DNA of 64,000 bases from Pseudarthrobacter sp. NamE2 (GTDB lineage: Bacteria; Actinomycetota; Actinomycetes; Actinomycetales; Micrococcaceae), in contig NZ_VAHN01000013.1 in assembly GCF_005796205.1 (NCBI RefSeq), positions 46,163 through 110,162 of the forward strand, given 5' to 3'. Under the pieces are notes generated by a model that saw only the letters and a program-made list of their open reading frames with translations, was not told the origin of the DNA and did not search any database. Made by a program: the position numbers and the translations under genes. Position 1 is the first letter of the stretch. Each line of letters opens with the position of its first letter. This document shows positions 25,989-34,000 of this stretch, piece after piece.

Positions 25989-27085
25989 CCAAACCCGCAG
26001 AACACAGCTGGACCCACGCCGGACACGGCATGACCGACGCTGAACCAAGCCTCAACACCAGCGCCATCGCCACCGGACTCCAGCTGCCCGCAGGTTTCGC
26101 CGCCATCGCCGAGGATGCCGAACTGGGTCCCGCCCTCACCAACAACCTGGCCCGGGTGGAGAAGAAGCTCCGCGAAGCCATCGCCAACTCCGACCCCCTG
26201 GCAGACGCAACGTCGCGTCACCTCGTTGAAGCCGGCGGCAAGCGCATCCGCCCGCTGCTGACCCTGCTCTGCGCCCACCTCGGCGACGCGTCCCTGCCCG
26301 CCGTGGTGCAGGCCGCCGTCGTGGTTGAACTGACGCACCTGGCAACCTTGTACCACGACGACGTCATGGACTCCGCGCCGTTCCGCCGCGGCGCCCCCAC
26401 GGCCCACGAAGTGTGGGGCAACTCGGTGGCCGTGCTCACCGGCGATTTGATTTTCGCCCGGGCCTCCATCCTGGTGTCCGAACTCGGCGGGCGTGCACTG
26501 GGCATCCAGGCCCGGACCTTCGAACGGCTGTGCCTGGGCCAGCTCCATGAAACCGTAGGACCGCGGCCGGACGAGGACGCGGTGGAACACTACCTCTCTG
26601 TGCTTGCGGACAAGACCGGCTCGCTCGTTGCCGCCTCAGGGCAGCTCGGTGCCATCTTCTCCGGGGCTGATGAGGCCTACGAGGACGTCCTGGTGGAATA
26701 CGGCGAGAAGGTTGGCGTGGCGTTCCAGCTCGCTGACGACGTCATCGACGTGACCGGGGTGAAGGTGAAGTCCGGCAAGTCCCCGGGAACCGACCTGCGC
26801 GAAGGCGTTCCCACCCTGCCCGTTCTGCTCCTGCGCAGGGCTGCCGGGAACGGTGACCAGTCCGCCGTCGAACTCCTCAAGCTGGTGGACGGCGACCTCA
26901 CCTCAGACGAAGCACTTGCCGAAGCCGTGGCCGGACTGCGCGAGCACCCGGTGACCGCGGAATCCTGGGTTGTGGCGCGCCAATGGGCTGACGAAGCGAT
27001 TGCCGCGCTGGCCCCCCTGCCCGAGGGCGTGGTCAAGGAATCGCTGTCCAACTTCGCGCTGGCCGTGGTGGACCGCGCCAGCTAG
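25985..27085 (+). CDS. Long-chain polyprenyl diphosphate synthase (menaquinone side chain), 366 aa
   Basis: Trans-prenyltransferase with both Asp-rich motifs: YHDDVMD (about residue 124) and FQLADDVID (about residue 250), plus GGKRIRPLLTLL. Length and the absence of bulky residues just before the first motif suggest a chain longer than C20, as for octa/nonaprenyl chains, but chain length cannot be fixed. A non-conserved N-terminal extension of about 35 residues is present. It is coupled to the MenJ-like gene by a 4-nt overlap and followed by two hairpins. Confidence 0.9.
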   Translation: MTKPAEHSWTHAGHGMTDAEPSLNTSAIATGLQLPAGFAAIAEDAELGPALTNNLARVEKKLREAIANSDPLADATSRHLVEAGGKRIRPLLTLLCAHLGDASLPAVVQAAVVVELTHLATLYHDDVMDSAPFRRGAPTAHEVWGNSVAVLTGDLIFARASILVSELGGRALGIQARTFERLCLGQLHETVGPRPDEDAVEHYLSVLADKTGSLVAASGQLGAIFSGADEAYEDVLVEYGEKVGVAFQLADDVIDVTGVKVKSGKSPGTDLREGVPTLPVLLLRRAAGNGDQSAVELLKLVDGDLTSDEALAEAVAGLREHPVTAESWVVARQWADEAIAALAPLPEGVVKESLSNFALAVVDRAS

Positions 27086-27099
27086 TTCTCTTTCCGTGG

Positions 27100-27128
27100 T
27101 GCCCGGCTCCTTTTCGTGGGGCCGGGCA
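27100..27128 (+). terminator. Rho-independent terminator after the polyprenyl synthase
   Basis: TGCCCGGC (27100-27107) pairs with GCCGGGCA (27121-27128) and is followed by TTTTCC. It lies 14 nt after the stop codon. Confidence 0.75.
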
Positions 27129-27158
27129 TTTTCCTGGTGTCCTGTGCTTAAACGGGAC

Positions 27159-27199
27159 AGCCCCGGTCCTCGGCAACTAGGTTGCTCTGAACCGGGGCT
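27159..27199. repeat. Nested dyad (AGCCCCGGT / ACCGGGGCT with inner CAAC/GTTG)
   Basis: Outer arms 27159-27167 and 27191-27199 pair perfectly, and an inner CAAC-TAG-GTTG stem sits at the centre. Possibly a second terminator. The remaining 27200-27472 holds no gene that I can support: only short TGTCACA-rich stretches, including TGACACATCTGTCA near 27256. Confidence 0.6.
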
Positions 27200-27472
27200 A
27201 TCTCTCCGTTCGCATCAGACCCGCCGGAGGCGTTTAGCGGATCCAGAAACAGGATATGACACATCTGTCACAGAATGCAAACCGGGCTTTACTGCATGTG
27301 TCACATCACTTTCCGGCGCCTCATGGCCTTCGTGGGGCACATCCAGGGCCAATAGCGGGATCCCGTACTTGCAACGCGGCGTGTCCGTGTTCAAATGCCT
27401 TTCGACGGCTTGTTCTCCACATGGCCCAGCCGGTATCTGTCCCTCAATTGAGCTTCCGGCGATCGTGAAGCC

Positions 27473-28312
27473 ATGGACATTGAAGCTTTTCTCCGTGGTA
27501 GGGGAGGCGGAGCCCGTACTCTGGACCTCCGCCGGTTCGGGTATTCGCGAACCGTGGTTGATAAAGAGTTGGCTGCCGGCCGCATTGTCCGGGTGCGGCG
27601 CGGCGTCTACAGCCTGCCCCGTGGAGGCGGCGCGCTCGGCCTGGCCCTGCGGCACAACGCGTTGCTCACCTGCCTGTCTGCTGCCCCCACATACAGCTTG
27701 TGGACACTGCAGGACCCCGAAGTGGTCCACCTGAGTCCGGGCCACAAGAAAACAGTGCCGGGAACAGTTTCACACGGGCGTCTCCTGCATCCCGTCCACC
27801 CCTGGCTGCCTGTAGCCGGACTGGCGGACGTTTTGATTCATGCACTGCACTGCCTGCCGGTCGTGGAATCCCTGGCTATGGTTCAGTCCGCAGCCCAACG
27901 AGGGGACGTTACGGTGGAGTTCCTGCGCCAGAAGCTTCCCGGCAACCGCAATGCCCGCGCCCGGTTGATGTTGGACTACGTGATTCCGCGGGCGGATTCC
28001 ATTCTCGAAGTGCTGGCCAATTACCACTTTCGGCGGGCCAACCTACACCTTCGCAGGCATGTAGAGCTTCGAGGCGTGGGCGAGGTGGATTTCCTGATTG
28101 AGGACTGCCTTGTGGTGGAGACTGACGGCGCGACACATCTGGAGCCGCAACAAGTGAAGAAGGACAGATCACGGAACAACGCCACTGTGATCGGAGGACG
28201 CCTCTGCCTGCGATTCAGCTACGCGGACGTGGTTCATCAGCCTGAGCGGATGGTAGCCCAGGTTTTGGCAGTTCTGGAGCAGAGCCGCCGGGGCGCCTTC
28301 AGCGCAAGGTGA
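27473..28312 (+). CDS. AbiEi-antitoxin-like N-terminal domain plus DUF559 nuclease-like protein, 279 aa
   Basis: Residues 20-60 look like the winged-helix start of AbiEi-type proteins: TLDLRRFGYSRTVVDKELAA then GRIVRVRRGVYSLP. The C-terminal 90 residues match DUF559, related to very-short-patch-repair endonucleases. A VDFLIEDCLVVETDG strand pair followed by THLEPQQVKKDRSRNN resembles a PD-(D/E)xK core. Such proteins are common in actinobacteria, usually without a recognisable AbiEii toxin, and their role is unknown. No toxin partner is next to it here. Confidence 0.8.
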   Translation: MDIEAFLRGRGGGARTLDLRRFGYSRTVVDKELAAGRIVRVRRGVYSLPRGGGALGLALRHNALLTCLSAAPTYSLWTLQDPEVVHLSPGHKKTVPGTVSHGRLLHPVHPWLPVAGLADVLIHALHCLPVVESLAMVQSAAQRGDVTVEFLRQKLPGNRNARARLMLDYVIPRADSILEVLANYHFRRANLHLRRHVELRGVGEVDFLIEDCLVVETDGATHLEPQQVKKDRSRNNATVIGGRLCLRFSYADVVHQPERMVAQVLAVLEQSRRGAFSAR

Positions 28313-28415
28313 ATGCCGCCGTCCTAGGGCACTTTGGGCCCGGTCAGCAAGGAAGGTGGCCTGCTCTACGGAGTGTCCGTGCCAATGTGCCCCAGGAAGG
28401 AGGAGCAGGAGAAAG

Positions 28416-28844
28416 CTAGTCTTCGTCCTCGAAGGCCCACTCGAACATGTCGAACACAAACTCGGAGAAGGTGCCTTCCTCGGACTTCCACTGGCCGCGG
28501 ACGTTGTTGCGGCGGTACACGATGGGGTCCGGGATGCCGAGGTCGCCGACGCGGAAACCCCAAGTGTATTCCTCATCCTCGTCCTCGAGGAACATCAGGA
28601 AGCCTTCGTCGTCGACCTCAAGTTCGTCCGGGTCCCAGAAGTAGTGGTAGGCCTCCATGAGGTCCTCGCAGCCGCCAAGGGCAAGGTAGAACTCGCGCAG
28701 GACCAGCGGGATCTGGAACTTGTGTTCGGCGAGGGCCTCATCGAGCTCTGCCTGGGACAGCCCGTCCTCTACCTGCCATTCATCCTCGAGATACTTCGGA
28801 ACCAGCGCACGGAATTTCTCGAGGAACATGTCAGTCATGGTCAT
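28416..28844 (-). CDS. SMI1/KNR4 (SUKH)-like protein, 142 aa
   Basis: A very acidic protein with an N-terminal helix, an AELDEALAEHKFQIPLVLREF stretch in the position of the SUKH motif, a central YHYFWDPDELEVDDEG beta region and an EFVFDMFEWAFEDED tail. The SUKH fold includes immunity proteins against contact-dependent and polymorphic toxins, but many are housekeeping or unknown. No toxin gene is adjacent. The start is ATG 28844 or the ATG two codons later. It follows the TRIC-like gene by 7 nt on the same strand, so they are probably co-transcribed. Confidence 0.6.
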   Translation of the reverse strand: MTMTDMFLEKFRALVPKYLEDEWQVEDGLSQAELDEALAEHKFQIPLVLREFYLALGGCEDLMEAYHYFWDPDELEVDDEGFLMFLEDEDEEYTWGFRVGDLGIPDPIVYRRNNVRGQWKSEEGTFSEFVFDMFEWAFEDED

Positions 28845-28851
28845 ATCCTAG

Positions 28852-29517
28852 CTAATCGCCGCCCCGCGATTTGCGGGCCTCAGGTGCCCGGTGCCAGCCG
28901 CGGACGGCCAGCGGAACGTACCAATGACGGCGCCACGCCACCACCCGGAAAGTGAAAACTACACCCGCAACCAGGCAGGCGGTAACAGCGTTGAAAGTGC
29001 CGGTCACCCAGAGGACAGAAGTCAGGGCCGCGCCCGAGAAGGCAGGCAGGGCGTAGAGGTCCCGGTTATCGAAGAGCTGCGGCACTTCGTTCGCGGTGAT
29101 GTCGCGCAACAGCCCGCCGCCCACCGCGGTGGCCACGCCCAGCAGGACCGCGGCCAGCGGGTTCACCCCGAACGAGAGCGCCTTCAGCGTCCCGGTGATG
29201 CAGAACAACCCCAGCCCGCCGGCGTCGAACAGCACCAAAAGGGAGGTAAAGCGCTGCACGCTGGAATACAGAAAGTACACCAGGACCGTGGCCAGCAATG
29301 GCGGTACCAGGTAGGCGGGATTGGTGAAGGCGGCGGGAACAGTATTGAGGATGATGTCCCGGATCACGCCGCCACCCAGTGACACCAGAGAAGCCAAAAG
29401 CAGCGACCCCAGGATGTCGAACTGCTTCCGCGCTGCCAGCAGGGACCCCGAGACGGCGAAGAAGAAGACACCGGCCAGGTCCAGCCACACCAGGGCGATG
29501 TCAAAAGGAAACGTCAT
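28852..29517 (-). CDS. TRIC/UPF0126-family membrane protein (YicG-like), 221 aa
   Basis: Seven hydrophobic segments arranged as two similar halves, each with a glycine-rich kink followed by RDI: GGGVIRDIILNTVPAAF and GGGLLRDITANEVPQLF. This is the signature of prokaryotic TRIC channels, trimeric cation channels. Bacterial members have been linked to K+ or glycine flux, but the ion is not evident from sequence. It is first in a two-gene unit with the SUKH-like gene, and divergent from the chelatase gene. Confidence 0.88.
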   Translation of the reverse strand: MTFPFDIALVWLDLAGVFFFAVSGSLLAARKQFDILGSLLLASLVSLGGGVIRDIILNTVPAAFTNPAYLVPPLLATVLVYFLYSSVQRFTSLLVLFDAGGLGLFCITGTLKALSFGVNPLAAVLLGVATAVGGGLLRDITANEVPQLFDNRDLYALPAFSGAALTSVLWVTGTFNAVTACLVAGVVFTFRVVAWRRHWYVPLAVRGWHRAPEARKSRGGD

Positions 29518-29577
29518 GGAGCGTCCCGGTGATTCAAGAAGGGCGGACAGGACGGCTCCAACGTTACGCTAGCCCCT

Positions 29578-30453
29578 ATGAACAGCCCCATCATGATCGC
29601 CTGCGCCCACGGGACGTCCAACGAGCAGGGGGCGGCTGAGGTCAACGCCCTGCGCGCCGCCATCGCCGAGCTCCGCCCCGGGCTCGACGTCCGGGAAGCG
29701 TATGTGGACGTCCAGCAGCCCGATCTGGTGGATGTGATGGCCGGCCTGCCGGAGGGTGAGTCCGCCGTCGTGGTGCCCCTGCTGCTCAGCGTCGGCTACC
29801 ACGTGAAAGTGGACATCGCGCGGGCCGTGAAGAGCCGGCCGGGCAGTGCGGCCGCCGCGCCCCTTGGCCCCGATCCGCGCCTGGCCGCACTGCTCGACCA
29901 GCGCCTGCGCGAGGCCGGCGTCACGGACAATGACGTGGTGGTGCTGGCTGCCGCGGGTTCCTCGAACCCGAACGCCGCAAAGAGTGTGGAGGAACTCCTC
30001 GGCCAGCTCAGCCAGCTTCGTTCCAACCGGATGGTGGCCGCGTACGGTGCCTCCGCCAAGCCTTCCGTGCCCGACGCCGTAGCGATGCTTCGGGAGGAGC
30101 TCGCCGGAGGCGCCGGGGCGGGGGAGTCCGCGGGAGGTGTCGACGTCGGTGGGCGGGTGGTGATCGCCTCCTATCTCCTGGCGCCGGGCTACTTCCACGA
30201 CCAGCTGGCCAAGGCGGGTGCCGACGTCGTGACAGAGCCCCTCCTGCCGTCCCGCGTCATTGCCGAAATTGCCCTGGAAAGGTACGACGCCGCCGTCGTG
30301 AAAGCTGCGGAAGCGGCAGCCGCGGCACCGGTGAAAGCACCCGCAGCGGGCGCCGCCAGCGGCCCGGCCCCCTCGACAGGTGGAACCGATACACAGCAGG
30401 GTGGCCTGATCAAGGCCGTCCGGCGTTTCGTGACGAAATATTTCCCTAGGTGA
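29578..30453 (+). CDS. Sirohydrochlorin chelatase (CbiX/SirB family), 291 aa
   Basis: Two CbiX-like halves: the first begins MIACAHGTSNEQGA with the metal-binding His of AHG, followed by YVDVQQPDLVDVM. The second half carries VVIASYLLAPGYFHDQ with another His. An Ala/Pro-rich C-terminal tail of about 45 residues follows. It should insert Fe2+ into sirohydrochlorin to make siroheme for the sulfite reductase encoded 54 nt downstream. The precursor-making enzyme is at 41339. TACGCT (29565-29570) is a possible -10. Confidence 0.88.
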   Translation: MNSPIMIACAHGTSNEQGAAEVNALRAAIAELRPGLDVREAYVDVQQPDLVDVMAGLPEGESAVVVPLLLSVGYHVKVDIARAVKSRPGSAAAAPLGPDPRLAALLDQRLREAGVTDNDVVVLAAAGSSNPNAAKSVEELLGQLSQLRSNRMVAAYGASAKPSVPDAVAMLREELAGGAGAGESAGGVDVGGRVVIASYLLAPGYFHDQLAKAGADVVTEPLLPSRVIAEIALERYDAAVVKAAEAAAAAPVKAPAAGAASGPAPSTGGTDTQQGGLIKAVRRFVTKYFPR

Positions 30454-30471
30454 CTTAGCGTTTCCGGTCCT

Positions 30472-30501
30472 TTGTGACGCGATTCGGGCGGGACCTAGAG
30501 T
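30472..30501 (+). promoter_or_regulatory. Leaderless promoter of the sulfite reductase operon
   Basis: TTGTGA (30472-30477), an 18-nt spacer, TAGAGT (30496-30501), then exactly 6 nt to the ATG at 30508. With the usual -7 position for the last T of the -10, transcription would start at the A of ATG. No ribosome-binding site is present. The promoter at 41303-41332 has the same geometry. Confidence 0.7.
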
Positions 30502-30507
30502 CGATGC

Positions 30508-32253
30508 ATGACTGATACAGCTCTAGCCGGAGCGTCGGCGGATTCCGCTGCCCCCAAGCGCCCCGCCCGCCCGTCCCGTCCCGCTGCAAAGCCGCACGGG
30601 CAGTGGAAAGTGGACGGCAAGACGCCGCTGAACGCCAACGAAACCTGGAAGCAGGAAGACGACGGCCTCAACGTGCGCGAGCGTATCGAGACCATCTACG
30701 CCAAAGAGGGCTTCGACGCCATCCCCGGCCAGGACCTGCACGGCCGGTTCCGCTGGTGGGGCCTTTACACCCAGCGCAAGCCCGGGATCGACGGCGGCAA
30801 GACCGCAACCCTTGAGCCGCACGAGCTCGAGGACAAGTACTTCATGCTGCGCGTGCGGATCGACGGTGGCGCGCTCACCACCGAGCAGCTGCGCGTCATC
30901 GGCCAGATCTCCGTGGACTTTGCCCGGGACTCCGCCGACCTCACCGACCGGCAGAACATCCAGCTGCACTGGATCCGCGTCGAGGACATCCCTGAGATCT
31001 GGAACCGGCTGGAGGCCGTCGGCCTGTCCACCACCGAGGCCTGCGGCGACGTTCCCCGCGTCATCCTTGGCTCGCCCGTGGCCGGCATCGCCAAGGACGA
31101 GATCATCGACCCCACCCGGCTGATCGAGGAGCTGGGGGAGCGGTTCATCGGAAACCCGCTGCTGTCCAACCTGCCGCGCAAGTACAAGAGCGCCATCACC
31201 GGCCACCCCAGCCAGGACGTGGTGCACGAGATCAACGACTTCGCCCTGGTGGGCGTCCGCCACCCCGAACTGGGCGTCGGCTACGACCTCTGGGCCGGCG
31301 GCGCGCTGTCCACCAACCCCATGCTGGGCAAGCGCCTCGGTGCGTTCGTCAAGCCCGAGCAGGCAGCGGACGTCTGGCTCGGCGTCACCAGCATCTTCCG
31401 TGACTACGGCTACCGGCGCATGCGCACCAAGGCCCGCCTGAAGTTCCTGATGGCAGACTGGGGTCCGGAGAAGTTCCGCCAGATCCTCGAGGACGAATAC
31501 CTCGGCTACAAGCTGGCCGACGGCCCCGCCGCGCCGAAGCCCACCACCCCCGGTGACCACGTGGGCGTGCACGAGCAGAAGGACGGCAAGTTCTTCATCG
31601 GCGCTACCCCGGTGGCCGGCCGCCTGTCCGGCGCCGCGCTGGTCAAGCTCGCCGACACCCTGGAGGCCCGCGGCTCCTACCGTCTGCGCACCACACCGCA
31701 CCAGAAGCTCGTTGTCCTGGACGTCGAGAAGGACCACGTGGAGCCGCTGGTGGCCGAACTGGACGCCCTGGGCCTGTCCGCCCGCCCGTCCGTGTTCCGC
31801 CGCGGCACCATCGCCTGCACCGGCATCGAGTACTGCAAGCTGGCCATCGTGGAGACCAAGCACACGGCTGCCACCGCCGTGGCCGAGCTGGAACGCCGCC
31901 TGGCAGACCTCGCAGAATCCGGCGAACTGCCGCAGGCGCTGTCCCTGCACATCAACGGCTGCCCCAACTCCTGCGCCCGCATCCAGACGGCGGACATCGG
32001 CCTCAAGGGCATGATGCTTCCCACGCCCGACGGCGACCCCTCCCCGGGCTTCCAGGTCCACCTGGGCGGCGGGCTGGCAAACAACAACCGCGAGGAAGCA
32101 GGCCTGGGCCGCACCGTCCGCGGCCTCAAGGTCTACGTCGACGACCTGCCCGACTACGTCGAACGCGTGGTCCGCACATTCGTGGCCCAGCGCGCCGAAG
32201 GCCAGACCTTCGCCGAGTGGGCCCACGCAGCAGACGAGGAGGCACTCCAGTGA
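30508..32253 (+). CDS. sirA: Assimilatory sulfite reductase (ferredoxin), siroheme/4Fe-4S, 581 aa
   Basis: Duplicated nitrite/sulfite reductase fold. The siroheme-coupled Fe4S4 cluster ligands are visible as CTGIEYC (about residues 437-443) and CPNSC (about 485-489). The N-terminal half has DLTDRQNIQLHWI and TTEACGDVPRVILGSP. Its position at the head of cysH-cysD-cysN supports sulfite rather than nitrite as substrate. Electrons probably come from ferredoxin through an FprA-type reductase such as the one at 42696. About 45 Pro/Lys-rich residues precede the conserved part. The stop overlaps the cysH GTG. Confidence 0.92.
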   Translation: MTDTALAGASADSAAPKRPARPSRPAAKPHGQWKVDGKTPLNANETWKQEDDGLNVRERIETIYAKEGFDAIPGQDLHGRFRWWGLYTQRKPGIDGGKTATLEPHELEDKYFMLRVRIDGGALTTEQLRVIGQISVDFARDSADLTDRQNIQLHWIRVEDIPEIWNRLEAVGLSTTEACGDVPRVILGSPVAGIAKDEIIDPTRLIEELGERFIGNPLLSNLPRKYKSAITGHPSQDVVHEINDFALVGVRHPELGVGYDLWAGGALSTNPMLGKRLGAFVKPEQAADVWLGVTSIFRDYGYRRMRTKARLKFLMADWGPEKFRQILEDEYLGYKLADGPAAPKPTTPGDHVGVHEQKDGKFFIGATPVAGRLSGAALVKLADTLEARGSYRLRTTPHQKLVVLDVEKDHVEPLVAELDALGLSARPSVFRRGTIACTGIEYCKLAIVETKHTAATAVAELERRLADLAESGELPQALSLHINGCPNSCARIQTADIGLKGMMLPTPDGDPSPGFQVHLGGGLANNNREEAGLGRTVRGLKVYVDDLPDYVERVVRTFVAQRAEGQTFAEWAHAADEEALQ

Positions 32254-33056
32254 GTAAGCACGCACTCGGTGTTGATCCGGTGGTTGCACCTGCCGAGGCT
32301 TCAGCACAGGTTGAGGCCACTGTGGCAACCGCGGTGGTTGAGCCTGTCGAAACCCCCAAACGCTCCAAGGAAGAACTGAAGGCCCTCGCTGAGGCCGGCG
32401 CTGCCGAACTGGGCTGGGACGCACCAGCCCGCGACGTAATCGCCTGGGTGGAGCGGAACTTCGAGATGCCGGCCGTCGCCGTCGCCTGCTCCATGGCCGA
32501 CGCCGTGCTGCCCGCGCTGGTGGCGGACCAGATGCCCGGCGTCGATGTCCTGTTCCTGGAAACCGGCTACCACTTCCCTGAAACCTATGCGACGCGTGAC
32601 GAGGTTGCCGCGAACCTCCGCGTCAACGTGGTGGACGTGCTTCCGGAGAATACCGTGGAGCAGCAGGACCGGCTGCTCGGCAAGAACCTGTTTGCCCGCG
32701 ATGCCGCCCAGTGCTGCGCCCTCCGCAAGGTGGCCCCACTGCAGCGCACCCTGGCCAACTACGAGCTCTGGTTCACGGGTGTCCGCCGTGATGAGGCACC
32801 CACCCGCACGAACACCCCGCTGGTCACATGGGATGAGAAGAACGGCCTGATCAAGGTCAACCCGATGGCCGCCTGGACGTTCGACCAGCTGGTCCAGTAT
32901 TCCGACGACAACCTCCTGCCCGTCAACCCGCTCCTGTCCCAGGGCTACCCGTCCATCGGCTGCCAGCCCTGCACCCGCAAAGTGGCTCCCGGCGAGGACC
33001 CCCGCGCCGGCCGCTGGGCAGGAACCAACAAGACAGAATGCGGACTACACGTATGA
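32250..33056 (+). CDS. cysH: Adenylyl-sulfate (APS) reductase, cysH type, 268 aa
   Basis: The PAPS/APS reductase core includes FLETGYHFPET, the Cys pair in AAQCCALRKV, a second pair in IGCQPCTRK, and the C-terminal catalytic ECGLHV. Two Cys pairs that bind a 4Fe-4S cluster mark the APS-specific branch, consistent with no cysC (APS kinase) in this operon. It reduces APS to sulfite using thioredoxin. The N-terminal 35-40 residues are a low-complexity extension that contains the in-frame 23-nt repeat encoding VVEPVET. It is coupled by 4-nt overlaps at both ends. Confidence 0.92.
   Translation: MSKHALGVDPVVAPAEASAQVEATVATAVVEPVETPKRSKEELKALAEAGAAELGWDAPARDVIAWVERNFEMPAVAVACSMADAVLPALVADQMPGVDVLFLETGYHFPETYATRDEVAANLRVNVVDVLPENTVEQQDRLLGKNLFARDAAQCCALRKVAPLQRTLANYELWFTGVRRDEAPTRTNTPLVTWDEKNGLIKVNPMAAWTFDQLVQYSDDNLLPVNPLLSQGYPSIGCQPCTRKVAPGEDPRAGRWAGTNKTECGLHV
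32332..32354 (+). repeat. 23-nt dispersed repeat inside cysH, encoding VVEPVET
   Basis: CGGTGGTTGAGC followed by CTGTCGAAACC is identical over 23 nt to 38741-38763 in the sulfonate permease gene, and is read in the same frame. It lies in the non-conserved N-terminal extension of cysH. Confidence 0.85.
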
Positions 33057-34000
33057 GCACATCAGTAACCGAGGAGACCACCCAGGTGACCGACTCCGCC
33101 GTCTCCACCCGACTGAGCAGCCTGGACACCCTCGAATCCGAGGCCATCCACATCATCCGCGAGGTTGTGGCCGAGTTCGAGAAGCCAGCGCTGCTGTTTT
33201 CCGGCGGCAAGGACTCCGTAGTGATGCTGCACCTGGCCACCAAGGCGTTCTGGCCCGGCAAGGTTCCGTTTCCTGTCCTGCACGTGGACACCGGACACAA
33301 CTTCCCCGAGGTCATCGACTTCCGCGACCGCACCGTGGAGCGCCTGGGCCTGAAGCTCGTGGTGGGCTCCGTGCAGGAGTTCATCGACCGCGGCGAGCTC
33401 GCCGAGCGTGCCGACGGTACCCGCAACCCGCTGCAGACCGTCCCTTTGCTGGACGCCATCCAGCAGAACAGGTTCGACGCCGTGTTCGGCGGCGGCCGCC
33501 GCGACGAGGACAAGGCCCGCGCCAAGGAGCGCATCCTGAGCCTGCGCGACGAGTTCGGCCAGTGGGATCCGCGCAACCAGCGCCCCGAGCTGTGGAACCT
33601 GTACAACGGCCGCCACACTGTCGGCCAGCACGTCCGTGCTTTCCCCATCAGCAACTGGACCGAGCTGGACATCTGGCGCTACATCGAGCGCGAGAACATC
33701 GAGCTGCCCAGCCTCTACTACGCGCACGAGCGCGAAGTGTTCGCCCGGGACGGCATGTGGCGTGCCGTGGGCGAGGTGTCCCGGCCGCGCGAGGGCGAAC
33801 AGGTCATCACCAAGACCGTCCGCTACCGCACTGTGGGCGACATGTCCTGCACCGGCGCTGTTGAGTCGAACGCCTTCACGGTGTCCGACGTGGTGGTGGA
33901 AGTCGCTGCCTCCACCCTGACCGAACGTGGCGCCACCCGGGCCGACGACCGCATCTCCGAGGCCGCCATGGAAGACCGCAAGAAGGACGGGTATTTCTAA
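33053..34000 (+). CDS. cysD: Sulfate adenylyltransferase subunit 2 (cysD)
   Basis: ATP-pyrophosphatase fold, 315 aa, with PP-loop SGGKDSVVMLHL near residues 46-57, then VDTGHNFPEVIDFRD and GGGRRDEDKARAKERI. With CysN it forms ATP sulfurylase, making APS from sulfate and ATP. The ATG overlaps the cysH stop (ATGA). The stop shares one base with the cysN start (TAATG), so the stoichiometric partners are translated together. Confidence 0.95.
   Translation: MSTSVTEETTQVTDSAVSTRLSSLDTLESEAIHIIREVVAEFEKPALLFSGGKDSVVMLHLATKAFWPGKVPFPVLHVDTGHNFPEVIDFRDRTVERLGLKLVVGSVQEFIDRGELAERADGTRNPLQTVPLLDAIQQNRFDAVFGGGRRDEDKARAKERILSLRDEFGQWDPRNQRPELWNLYNGRHTVGQHVRAFPISNWTELDIWRYIERENIELPSLYYAHEREVFARDGMWRAVGEVSRPREGEQVITKTVRYRTVGDMSCTGAVESNAFTVSDVVVEVAASTLTERGATRADDRISEAAMEDRKKDGYF

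Noticed and set aside
27200..27472. Possible tRNA or small RNA in the 270-nt gap before the AbiEi/DUF559 gene
   Set aside because: No TTCGA-type T-loop, no acceptor pairing, and no promoter-terminator pair could be found; only TGTCACA-like short repeats.
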